DNA of 64,000 bases from Rhodospirillaceae bacterium (lineage in GTDB: Bacteria > Pseudomonadota > Alphaproteobacteria > MPNO01 > UBA2964): the NCBI GenBank assembly GCA_002709075.1, contig PAPV01000018.1:36706-100705 (forward strand), read 5' to 3'. Below are positions 56,573 through 64,000 of this stretch, in pieces. The notes below the pieces were generated by a model. It saw only the letters and a program-made list of their open reading frames with translations, was not told where the DNA came from and did no database searches. Every line of letters starts with the position of its first letter. The first letter of the stretch is position 1. A program made the position numbers and the translations under genes.

Positions 56573-56968
56573 TTGCGCAGTAGTATTGAGTTACAAAACC
56601 TCAAATTGAACACAAAGATCGGGGAATATGGCGAGGAGGACAGTGCCCAATTTGAACACTACCTCGACCTTAAATTCTCTATTGATACAGGGTATGTGTT
56701 AATACATTCAGATAATATGAGAGATGTATATGATTATGATCAATTAGTTGAAAAGATCGAAAAACTAGAGAATTCTGGGCGTTTTATAACGCAGGAGTAT
56801 TTAATTAAATGCATCGTAGACTTATGTTTGAAGGAGTCAAAAATTATGGATTTGGAAATATTCTTATACAAGAAATCGGTCACGAATTTATCTGGTTCAT
56901 ACGGGGTTCGACTTTTAGTCAGTGCAAACGAAATGAGCTACCTGAGGCAAGAGAGGCCCTCAACCTAA
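56573..56968 (+). CDS. folB: Dihydroneopterin aldolase-like protein
   Basis: A 131-aa protein with the FolB pattern: LNTKIGEYGEE at the N-terminus, VYDYDQLVEKIEKL, a conserved Glu in the ITQEYLIKCIVD helix and a Lys in LYKKSVTN at the catalytic position. FolB makes hydroxymethyl-dihydropterin for folate. The TTG at 56573 follows AGGA. Similarity is moderate, so an epimerase-type relative is possible. Confidence 0.7.
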   Translation: MRSSIELQNLKLNTKIGEYGEEDSAQFEHYLDLKFSIDTGYVLIHSDNMRDVYDYDQLVEKIEKLENSGRFITQEYLIKCIVDLCLKESKIMDLEIFLYKKSVTNLSGSYGVRLLVSANEMSYLRQERPST

Positions 56969-57000
56969 ACTTTCGTATTTAAAGCCTAAGAATTCTGGAA

Positions 57001-57519
57001 TTAGGTTTTCAATTCGACAAACGATACCACTACAGCATAGATTATATACACACTCAGAATTACAAAAATATTTGTGCTGGAGTTGATAAGAGCACCCCGA
57101 TGTCCCCTGTTATACCGGCGAACTATTTCTTGAAGATACATGCCATTGCCCAGCATCCCAAAAAATAAAAATAAGAAAACAGCCAATCCAAAGTTAATAA
57201 TTAGCTCGCCGCCTAGACCAAAAACATCTAGTAGTGAATATATAGCGATGAGAACTGCCAATATGAACCAATTGTTTGTCCGACCTGATGTTATATTTAA
57301 ATAAAGAGACCAAAAAACATGAAAGATAGAAGCAAACCAGTTCCAAGAACCAAACCATAATTTATTAATTGCAACTTCATCATTCATATCGCAATCGCCC
57401 ACTCCTGCTTTTGTTATTATTTTTTTAAATTTTGGACGAAACTTATTGGATGCTTTTTTTCCAATCATCACTTCTAATTCATCACTTTTAAGAAATTCAT
57501 TCAATGTTGTCACAACCAA
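57001..57519 (-). CDS. DUF2628-like inner-membrane protein
   Basis: A 172-aa protein with a soluble N-terminal part (residues 1-60) and three or four helices after KLWFGSWNWFASIFHVFW, the aromatic patch seen in DUF2628 proteins. No catalytic residues are visible. It is convergent with folB. Role unknown; the family is linked to phage-adsorption and transport phenotypes in some bacteria. Confidence 0.6.
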   Translation of the reverse strand: MVVTTLNEFLKSDELEVMIGKKASNKFRPKFKKIITKAGVGDCDMNDEVAINKLWFGSWNWFASIFHVFWSLYLNITSGRTNNWFILAVLIAIYSLLDVFGLGGELIINFGLAVFLFLFFGMLGNGMYLQEIVRRYNRGHRGALINSSTNIFVILSVYIIYAVVVSFVELKT

Positions 57520-57735
57520 GACCCTGAAAAAATTTAACTACTTACAATTATAGAACAAAAGCAACTATCAAATAAGTCGCTGAAATGAGAAAAAAACCCA
57601 ACAGACATTTTATGTAAACTAAATACTTTGTTAGAAATAGAAAAAGCAAATTGAACGGTTAGTATATGTAAATTAAGTACTTTATTTACGGCCAACCGAA
57701 TTATCCGCATGCTCTAAATTTAAGAAGATTAACCT

Positions 57736-58497
57736 TTATCCATTGAAAATACCCTCGGTGGGTTTTTCTCCACAGACCATTCCCCTGAATAAAGTGCGAG
57801 TTCCCACAACTTTGCTGTGATCTGCTGCATGCAGAGTACACCTATTATCCCATATGATTACATCACCCGCTGCCCAAATATGCTTCCGAAGAGGACTGCA
57901 TGTAACTGAGTGATTATATAAAAAACTAAGAAGGTCCGTTCGGTCTGTTCCATCAGAAAGCTGAAGCCGCTTACAACGTGAAATAGAAGTAAGAAAAAGA
58001 GCATTTCGTCTGCTTTGCGGATTTTTCCTAATGAGCGGGTGCCAAACTGCTTCTGCCTTTGGTACGTCGGTAGAACCATGAAGTACCTTCGCTCCAATAA
58101 GCAATTTATGGAGCTCGTTGTCCAGTTTGTCTAATGCAGCATACTGGTCGGTAAAAAGAGTTGCGCCACCCGATTCCGGCACCTCCATTGCAATCAAAGA
58201 GGAAAAAGAGGGTGGATGCAAAACGTAAGTTGTATCAGAATGAAAAACACTCTTTGGCTTAGTAGTTCTATTTATATTTGTGACTATGTTTAGATCCGGA
58301 TGCTCTGGCACTGGCACCTCCCCAAGAGTGAACATAAGTGGACCCAACTTTGAAAGAAATTTTACAAGTTCAGCCGGCCCAACTGGAGGCGGTTTTATTT
58401 GAACAGCACCATGTGTTGCAACCAAATGGGCAAAATTACTTGTGTCGGTGTCACATACCTTTAGATATTCTGCTTTAAATGATATATTATTTTGCAT
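57736..58497 (-). CDS. TauD/TfdA-family 2-oxoglutarate dioxygenase
   Basis: A 253-aa Fe(II)/2OG oxygenase. The HxD motif is in VFHSDTTYVLHPP and the distal His in WDNRCTLHAAD; the arginine for 2OG follows in TRTLFRG. It is slightly shorter than typical TauD, missing part of the N-terminus. Family substrates range from taurine to phenoxyacetates; nothing in the context fixes it. Confidence 0.85.
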   Translation of the reverse strand: MQNNISFKAEYLKVCDTDTSNFAHLVATHGAVQIKPPPVGPAELVKFLSKLGPLMFTLGEVPVPEHPDLNIVTNINRTTKPKSVFHSDTTYVLHPPSFSSLIAMEVPESGGATLFTDQYAALDKLDNELHKLLIGAKVLHGSTDVPKAEAVWHPLIRKNPQSRRNALFLTSISRCKRLQLSDGTDRTDLLSFLYNHSVTCSPLRKHIWAAGDVIIWDNRCTLHAADHSKVVGTRTLFRGMVCGEKPTEGIFNG

Positions 58498-58574
58498 ATT
58501 TAAAAGTTTAAGAAAATTTTGTTTTAAATAAGAAAATCACAACATGCTCTCCAACCCAAGAAAAATATCCAACC

Positions 58575-59794
58575 TCATCTGCAGAGACAGGCGGCAAAAC
58601 CTAATGTGATTTGCGTTGGAGAAAAACCTTGTGCTCTCAGAGCGGCCCGCGGCCCTGAAAGTGCCCCAATGCATGACCGTCTCTGAGATAGGGAGGGAAT
58701 GCTTCTACATCGGTCTACGATCCTTTTGCCCGAACAAAAATGATAACTCTTTGAGCAAAATTTTAGCTTAGTATTGTGAGAACGTTTTACGTCTTGGTGT
58801 CTAGTCTTTTTGTAAGGTTTTGACTTAGGTCTATAAAGTTTGCCATCGACAAAAGTTTGGATAATTTTTTTACCATTAAATGACATCACTCCTTTCCCGT
58901 GACGGAGACCGTTACGAAAACCTCCAACAAATTTTCTGTTATAAACTCGTTCAATGCCAAATCCATGTTTTTGATTATCTTTCCATTCTCCAACATAAGA
59001 CAGGATAAATTCTTTATCCGCTTTACCGGATGAACCTACATGAATCATTTTTCCGAGACCATGCTTTTTGCCAATTTGGAACAAGCCCTTGTGCAAGTCA
59101 TAACCTCCAAGCTTTCTATTTTTTGTTTTTAAAAATCCTGGTCCGTGAAATTTATTGTTTTTCCATTCTCCTTCATAATAACTGTCATCAGAAGAATTTG
59201 AAGTAGACAATATAACTTTCATAAAGCAGTTGTTTTTAATTTTTTGTTTTTTTAAACACCTTGGAAGAAAGCTGTAAATATCTGGAGTTAGTGCTCGAGG
59301 ACTTGTCTGTAGATCAATGTTATTTTCAAATTCTGCAAGGGCAACTCTACCTATTGTATCCGTAACTTTTGCTGGACCGTGTTTTACACCATTTTTAAAA
59401 AAACAACGTATTTCTTCAAAATAAAATCACTTCGAAAAAGAAATGCTGCTGATTTTGGGTCGTAAAATATTTCAACATAGCCATGTGGAAGTGTATTCTG
59501 ATTAAAATTTCCAAAAATTGTCCGATCTTTTAATATTTTTTTCCCGAGTCCATGAGGCTTGTTGTCCTTGATAATGCCATAAAACTTATATTTTTCGGTT
59601 TTTATAATTCCGATACATTTCGCCTTCGTTTGGCTGTAACACTTTTGAAAATTGGAATTTTGAAGCTTTTGATCAAATTCTTTTGATACATAAAAAGATG
59701 TTTCTCCCTTATAAAGGGTAGCGTCTTTATATAAGTCTGCTTGGACACTGTTCGCTAAACCAAAGAAATATACGAAAATTATTAAGTTTCGCAT
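58575..59794 (-). pseudogene. MORN-repeat secreted protein broken by a frameshift
   Basis: Two frames join into one MORN protein. The 5' part (59794 to about 59420) has a signal peptide (IIFVYFFGLANSVQA) and MORN units such as FYGIIKDNKPHGLGKK. The frame is then lost near 59417-59427 within a TTTTATTTT run. Past it the other frame is open from IRCFFKNGVKHGPAKV through to the stop at 58575, with four more MORN units and a Cys-rich tail (FCSGKRIVDRC, FAACLCR). One missing T restores a single ORF of about 400 residues. It may be a real pseudogene, phase-variable, or a sequencing/assembly error. Confidence 0.75.
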
Positions 59795-59802
59795 AAAAAT
59801 TC

Positions 59803-60444
59803 TCAATTAATCAAAATACTTTGTTCTTTTTCAAGCACTGTGCAAACAGCTTGTCTTTTTAGCATATGAACCTTCCATGCGGTATAGTTTTTCAGATTAC
59901 CAACGGGCAACTCAAGACGAATACCCCAACTATAAAAAACCAAAGCGTACGGGTCGACAAAAGTATAATGGTTTCCCATCATCCACGTTTGCTCTGAGAG
60001 CCTTGCATCAATTTCCTCAAGACAACACCAAAAAATTTTATGTCCTGTATCACTTATGCTCTTGATCGCATTTTCACCAATCGTACTGCCTCCGGCTGGC
60101 CGCTCAGGATGCAGTGCGAGACCAAATGCAGGATGTACAGTACTTGCTAACCAGCTGATGACTTCAAGACATTTAGCAAAATCAAGAGAATCAGTTGGAA
60201 CAAAGTTTAAGTGGGGGAATTGGCCGGCTATAAAGGGTAGAATTGCTACATTTTGCGATATAACCTTTCCGTTTACTGATAGCGCCGGCACTTTCCCATG
60301 AGGGTTTATTTTGAGATATTCTTTAGACCTTTGTTCACCCTTAGCTAGCGTAATTTTTTTTACTTCATAGTCTGCTTTGCATTCTTCCAACAATATGTGT
60401 GCCGCCATAGAACACGCACCAGGTGAAAAATATAAAATATACAT
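59803..60444 (-). CDS. Glutathione S-transferase (beta-class-like)
   Basis: A 213-aa two-domain GST. The N-terminal thioredoxin-like domain has the beta-class FSPGACSMAAHILL with a Cys near residue 11, and the cis-Pro segment GKVPALS. The C-terminal domain is all-alpha with the usual N-capping region FVDPYALV. It ends 8 bases before the MORN gene's ATG. It could detoxify electrophiles or act in aromatic ring cleavage pathways. Confidence 0.88.
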   Translation of the reverse strand: MYILYFSPGACSMAAHILLEECKADYEVKKITLAKGEQRSKEYLKINPHGKVPALSVNGKVISQNVAILPFIAGQFPHLNFVPTDSLDFAKCLEVISWLASTVHPAFGLALHPERPAGGSTIGENAIKSISDTGHKIFWCCLEEIDARLSEQTWMMGNHYTFVDPYALVFYSWGIRLELPVGNLKNYTAWKVHMLKRQAVCTVLEKEQSILIN

Positions 60445-60542
60445 GTGTTGACCTCCCTTGCAGAAAGATGTGTTGCCAAAGAGTGTATCAGTCTTGTCTG
60501 ATAAAAAAGGTTTAATCTGCTGAACTTAAATTTTAAAATTGA

Positions 60543-61451
60543 TTATTCGAATGCACGATTATCAACAATTTCCTCATAGCTGGCGTTGGCCATTGTCATA
60601 TCCCAGCCAACTGTCCAGTTGTAAGTATCATCCCAGCGTTCTCGAGTATATGGCTGAGGTGCAGCATGCAATAACCTTTGATGTCGAAAATCTGAAGCAT
60701 CTAATCTGCCACCTGTTTCATTAATGAAATAATGTACATAGGGCGTGGGGTCATCGGCCAACACTTCACAAGCTTTTGCTTGAGCACGAAATATTGCTGC
60801 AAGGGTCGGCCCATCAAGATCATCCCCTGCTGCTTCTGCACGAGTGGAATGAGCCTCCATTAAAATTCTTAGACCCTCTTTTTCTGCAACGCTGATCCAA
60901 GGTTCCATTAAACTAACCCCGGACACCTTACCATTTTTAAGAGCGTCAATTCTTTGTGGCATGGAACCGGCATTTGTAACTTTGACGTGTGTTTTTGCTA
61001 AAAAACCTTCAATCATTTTGAGAGTAACGAAGTGTGATCCATTATTAGGGGTTACTGCGATCGGTTTATCCTTAAGCATTTCAGGCTCGTATATGTCCGA
61101 CTCCGGGTTAACAGCAATAGCAAATTTTGACATTGAAGCACCAAGAGAAACTATTTTTCTCGATCGCAATCCCCCAGCTTCTGCTTCTACTGCACGTTTC
61201 ACAATACCCCATTCACACATTCGAAATTGATCAATACCACCTTCATTGTAAACAGAGTCCAGAGGTCTCTCAAAAACGGAGTCAAATTGTACGGTATGAG
61301 AGGAAGAAACTTGCGCCATCCCAGGAGTGCTAACAAATTCGATATCAAGCCCTTCGTCTTTAAAGAATCCCTCGTCACGAGCGACTAAAACGGGTAAATC
61401 GTGAACGGCATTCATGATTGCTAATTTAACCGGTAAATTATTGAATGACAT
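60543..61451 (-). CDS. NMT1/THI5-like binding-fold protein without a signal peptide
   Basis: A 302-aa protein of the periplasmic-binding type II fold: MNAVHDLPVLVARDEGFFKD, then PIAVTPNNGSHFVTLKMIEG and GVSLMEPWISVAEKEG. It looks like an SsuA/THI5 substrate-binding protein, yet begins MSFNNLPVKLAIM with no export signal, and no ABC partner is nearby. It may be cytoplasmic, perhaps an enzyme or regulator built on the same fold (THI5 and dihydroxyphthalate decarboxylase are examples). Confidence 0.7.
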   Translation of the reverse strand: MSFNNLPVKLAIMNAVHDLPVLVARDEGFFKDEGLDIEFVSTPGMAQVSSSHTVQFDSVFERPLDSVYNEGGIDQFRMCEWGIVKRAVEAEAGGLRSRKIVSLGASMSKFAIAVNPESDIYEPEMLKDKPIAVTPNNGSHFVTLKMIEGFLAKTHVKVTNAGSMPQRIDALKNGKVSGVSLMEPWISVAEKEGLRILMEAHSTRAEAAGDDLDGPTLAAIFRAQAKACEVLADDPTPYVHYFINETGGRLDASDFRHQRLLHAAPQPYTRERWDDTYNWTVGWDMTMANASYEEIVDNRAFE

Positions 61452-61855
61452 TTTTTCACCTATTTTTTACAAAAATTCTCAAAATTTACGAATCAAGCCT
61501 ACAACAGAATAATTTATTTAGCACTGTTATATTTAAGTTCTTTGATAAAAGTATTTTTATTTTGTAGTGTCTATGGCTCTTTTCTTAAACACACGCAGTG
61601 AAAAAGATAGAATATCTATATTGCTGCTAACTTCTTTATTAAGTAAGCTGTCAGATTAAGGTCCATATCAAATTTGAAGTACAGAGTAGTCCTAACATGC
61701 TCTAGACACTCACCCCCTAATCCATCCAAAGGTATTCATTTGTAAAATATTCTCTTTTATTAATGTAACATAGGTTACAAAAAGTATTTAGCGTATAACA
61801 AATAGACGTCATGTCATTTTGCTACTATACGTTTTCGAGACCAAAATTATACTGA

Positions 61856-62099
61856 GAGGAGTGTTTGTCAGTGAGAGGGCAAAACAAGCGATTAAACGAT
61901 ATTTGCAAAGCGATTTTAACGTCATACAGCGATTGCACGCGTTTCAATAATACAGCACTAACAATGAGTATCAATCGTCTATACCAAAGCGTTGGTATTG
62001 TAGGCGCATAATCACATAGTGGCAGACGAACGTTCATTGCCAAACTCGCTACAAGAAGCATGAGTGTTCTTGTGTAGGCACGCCCTGGGTTTTTGACTC
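61856..62099 (+). pseudogene. Tyrosine recombinase (integrase) remnant
   Basis: On the plus strand one frame reads through NRLYQSVGIVGA, an in-frame TAA, then SHSGRRTFIAKLATRSMSVLV and another stop. This matches the catalytic core of phage-type tyrosine recombinases, GATSHSGRRTF including the second catalytic Arg, with the T codon changed to TAA. The GH motif and the catalytic Tyr are missing. It is the relic of a mobile element; the rest of the 61452-61855 spacer shows nothing else. Confidence 0.65.
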
Positions 62100-62100
62100 C

Positions 62101-62937
62101 TTAATCTTTTTTCTGATCGACTTTAGTATTTATGTCCTTTATACTAAGAACCGCAAGTAGAATATCGGCGATGGCAAATATTAACAAAAACCAGATGTAG
62201 ACAATAACGGGATAGAAAAAACCAACCATTAGAATAGCCAAACCATTAACACCCCTCATTATCGAGCTCATATCTTCTGCTAGTGCACCAAAGGCTGCAA
62301 TGACCATTATTACCCCGCCGACAATTATTACTAACCGAGAAAATAATTTACTGTAATAAAGCAACGTCTTTAAACTGATTGCTATTATTCCAACTAAATC
62401 ACTAGCAGCGCCACTGTTTGTGCTAATGCTCATGTTGATAATATGAGGGTTAAGAACTGGAACAGTGGATAACAAAATGAGCACAGCCGCAGCTAAGCAT
62501 CCGAGAAAAATAGTCAAACTTGACTCATCAATTGCGAAATAAATTCCACCTAATACCAGCCCAATGACGGAGAAAACATTAAGAAAAACAATTAGTTCAA
62601 GATAAGCATTTGAACTGATGGAAGTTTGGTTCGATTTTATGGCTGCTTTGCAGGCACCATGAAATTTTTCAGAGATAAAATCACCGAAGAATAGAAAAAA
62701 TACCGCAAGGACCGCCAACAACAAAGGGGTCGCCGTTGACATTTTAATTGAAAAAATGACCGCCGAAATTAGGATAATAATCGCAGATAGCGGAACAAGT
62801 AAGGAATTGGTTAAGTTCAGGTAATTTTCAACTTTTTCCATCAGTTTTTCAGAAAAAAATGATTTGCACAGTAAAAAGAACCGAGCAAATTGTGCACGTG
62901 AGAAGTCAGTAATAGCGTCCAGCTTTTTCATTTTCAT
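62101..62937 (-). CDS. Unrecognised polytopic membrane protein
   Basis: About 278 aa with roughly seven hydrophobic helices, for example LLVPLSAIIILISAVIFSI, TIFLGCLAAAVLILLSTV and ILMVGFFYPVIVYIWFLL. The soluble N-terminus is basic and the C-terminus charged. No signature motif. The ATG at 62937 is preferred over an upstream start 12 codons away because it follows GAGAG. It is next to an integrase remnant and has no functional partner. Confidence 0.6.
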   Translation of the reverse strand: MKMKKLDAITDFSRAQFARFFLLCKSFFSEKLMEKVENYLNLTNSLLVPLSAIIILISAVIFSIKMSTATPLLLAVLAVFFLFFGDFISEKFHGACKAAIKSNQTSISSNAYLELIVFLNVFSVIGLVLGGIYFAIDESSLTIFLGCLAAAVLILLSTVPVLNPHIINMSISTNSGAASDLVGIIAISLKTLLYYSKLFSRLVIIVGGVIMVIAAFGALAEDMSSIMRGVNGLAILMVGFFYPVIVYIWFLLIFAIADILLAVLSIKDINTKVDQKKD

Positions 62938-63082
62938 CTCTCTACTTTGCTTTTCGTGGTGAGAGAACACCAACCTTGACCAAGTTACACTATCACCAAC
63001 AACCCTGCGATTACAATAAGAAAAGATACCAGTCTTAATGAAACCTATTTAACACCTCGGCACTACTACGCTGTAGAAACCA

Positions 63083-63136
63083 TAATGCTGTTAAAATGCC
63101 AATGAGAGGGATCTTTGCCAAAAAATAACTTGGCAA
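63083..63136 (+). repeat. Short duplicated segment, degenerate copy
   Basis: This stretch is a diverged copy of 63945-64000. Both contain GGGAT(C/T)TTTGCCAAAAAA and then a related tail. In the same frame they read NAVKMPMRGIFAKK and YVAEMIPEGIFAKK. This copy has lost two A in the A-run, so the frame shifts; past it another frame reads NNLAKLFIHHFYW. It also contains an inverted repeat (TTTGCCAA 63114-63121, TTGGCAAA 63130-63137). The remainder of the 62974-63365 spacer is unremarkable. Confidence 0.55.
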
Positions 63137-63365
63137 AACTGTTCATTCATCATTTTTATTGGACTATTCTTTTGTTGCGAGGTTAGGTTAATCTACAGTG
63201 TCACCAAAACAACCACAATAAATCAACGGTTAAGCGCTTAACTCCATGCGTCTCAATAACTTTTCGCTGCAAATAACATATGACTACATGTCATAAAATG
63301 ATGTCAAATAACATCTTTTAATGCTACTGAAATGCTACCTCGTCTCTTAAACCAGAAAGTCAAAC

Positions 63366-63902
63366 ATGAAAATCTCTGACCAAATAAGCCGACTGTTTCC
63401 CGGATGTTTTAAAGTCCTCATTCTAGACAACGAGGTCACTCTCGATGCCTTTATCACAGAACCCCCGCTTAGATGGGCTAGACTAATCAATCAGGACGGG
63501 CAATATACCATTCCTGATATTTATCCAACTGTTATGACCAAAAAAGAATCTGATCGGGAAGAAATGAACTGGGACAGAGTTGATCTGGGATTACTCCGAA
63601 CCAACCTTGAAGATCTAAATCACTCTGTAGACTTAGTCGCTATCGGAAACAACGCCTCACAGGGATTACCGTTGGCAAATTCCTTGCCACCAACAATTAG
63701 ATCAGATAATGCAGCTGTGATTTACGGCACATCATTGCCAGAACAATCTATATACCAAGGCATTGGGTACAATACCTTTTGTCCCCGAGATGATCTACTG
63801 AGAACTGCGTCACAAAGAACAGAAAAAGAAATAGCATTATGCTTCATAAACACAATTGAACACAACGAACAAAACTACCACGCACCTTGGACCCCACGTT
63901 AA
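63366..63902 (+). CDS. Conserved-looking cytoplasmic protein of unknown function
   Basis: A 178-aa soluble protein with no recognised domain. A possible nucleotide-binding style core reads VDLVAIGNNASQGLPLA, then NAAVIYGTSLPEQSIY and YNTFCPRDDLL. The overall alternation of strands and helices suggests an alpha/beta fold. ATG at 63366 with a weak AGAAAG upstream. It is flanked on both sides by copies of a short repeated segment. Confidence 0.6.
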   Translation: MKISDQISRLFPGCFKVLILDNEVTLDAFITEPPLRWARLINQDGQYTIPDIYPTVMTKKESDREEMNWDRVDLGLLRTNLEDLNHSVDLVAIGNNASQGLPLANSLPPTIRSDNAAVIYGTSLPEQSIYQGIGYNTFCPRDDLLRTASQRTEKEIALCFINTIEHNEQNYHAPWTPR

Positions 63903-63944
63903 AAATCAGTTTTTTAAACCACAGAAAGGAGTATTTTCGCGAGG

Positions 63945-64000
63945 CTATGTTGCCGAAATGATACCGGAAGGGATTTTTGCCAAAAAAAATGACCTAGCAA
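63945..64000 (+). repeat. Short duplicated segment, open copy (possible start of next gene)
   Basis: In frame with the degenerate copy at 63083-63136, this copy is open to the window edge (GYVAEMIPEGIFAKKND) and the frame is open back to 63850. A gene probably runs off the right end. Its true start is unclear: ATG 63958 or an upstream TTG at 63856. I do not recognise the product. Confidence 0.4.

Noticed and set aside
61825..62061. 78-codon minus-strand frame
   Set aside because: It is the antisense shadow of the tyrosine recombinase remnant on the plus strand.

Overview
The window looks like a chromosomal segment of an uncultured marine-type alphaproteobacterium. It is AT-rich, has many TTG and GTG starts and small AT-rich intergenic spacers, and carries a tripartite tricarboxylate transporter, a TAXI binding protein, PhyH and TauD oxygenases and the four-gene ligase-associated DNA repair set common in Alphaproteobacteria. 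The taxonomic call is an inference. I saw no rRNA, tRNA or CRISPR array.

Layout. 1-6 kb: genes resembling aromatic-acid catabolism (Gfo/Idh dehydrogenase, phthalate-type Rieske oxygenase, amidohydrolase/decarboxylase, nitronate monooxygenase-like flavoprotein). 6.3-6.8 kb: a peroxiredoxin whose peroxidatic cysteine codon is TGA, followed by a SECIS-like hairpin, so very probably a selenoprotein. 6.9-12.7 kb: a cobalamin riboswitch and a tightly coupled B12 uptake operon (btuB, btuF, btuC, btuD, tonB). 12.7-22 kb: shikimate dehydrogenase, two class II aldolase-family proteins, a resorcylate-decarboxylase-like amidohydrolase, and a TctC-TctA-TctB-bicupin operon. 22-26 kb: small secreted proteins, a Sel1 protein, and a divergent HupE/UreJ-like and DUF4198 pair that suggests nickel or cobalt handling.

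26.2-33.8 kb holds a six-gene operon in which every junction is a 4-base start/stop overlap: a Cache-like membrane sensor, a sensor-HAMP-MFS fusion, an ABC-type binding protein, a TAXI binding protein, a TPR-LysM-secretin lipoprotein and a pentapeptide-repeat protein. I know of no described system with this composition. 36.2-37.4 kb holds a nickel superoxide dismutase fused behind a truncated HupE-like nickel-permease domain, followed by its presumed maturation peptidase (SodX).

38-50.5 kb is mostly housekeeping: fumC, ahpF/ahpC, a PhyH oxygenase, cysNC, cysD, ilvA, a cyclic-nucleotide-domain protein and an aldehyde dehydrogenase. 50.7-56.5 kb: ATP-dependent ligase, MBL exonuclease, Lhr-like helicase and PdeM phosphoesterase. 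56.5-64 kb: folB-like, DUF2628-like, TauD, a frameshifted MORN gene, GST, a binding-protein-like protein, membrane and unknown proteins.

Several spacers hold decayed genes: a second copy of the ligase C-terminus, a tyrosine-recombinase core, an unrecognised C-terminal fragment and a frameshifted short duplicate near the right edge. Oxidative-stress defence recurs (selenoperoxiredoxin, AhpCF, NiSOD, GST), and nickel, selenium and cobalamin dependence recurs with it.
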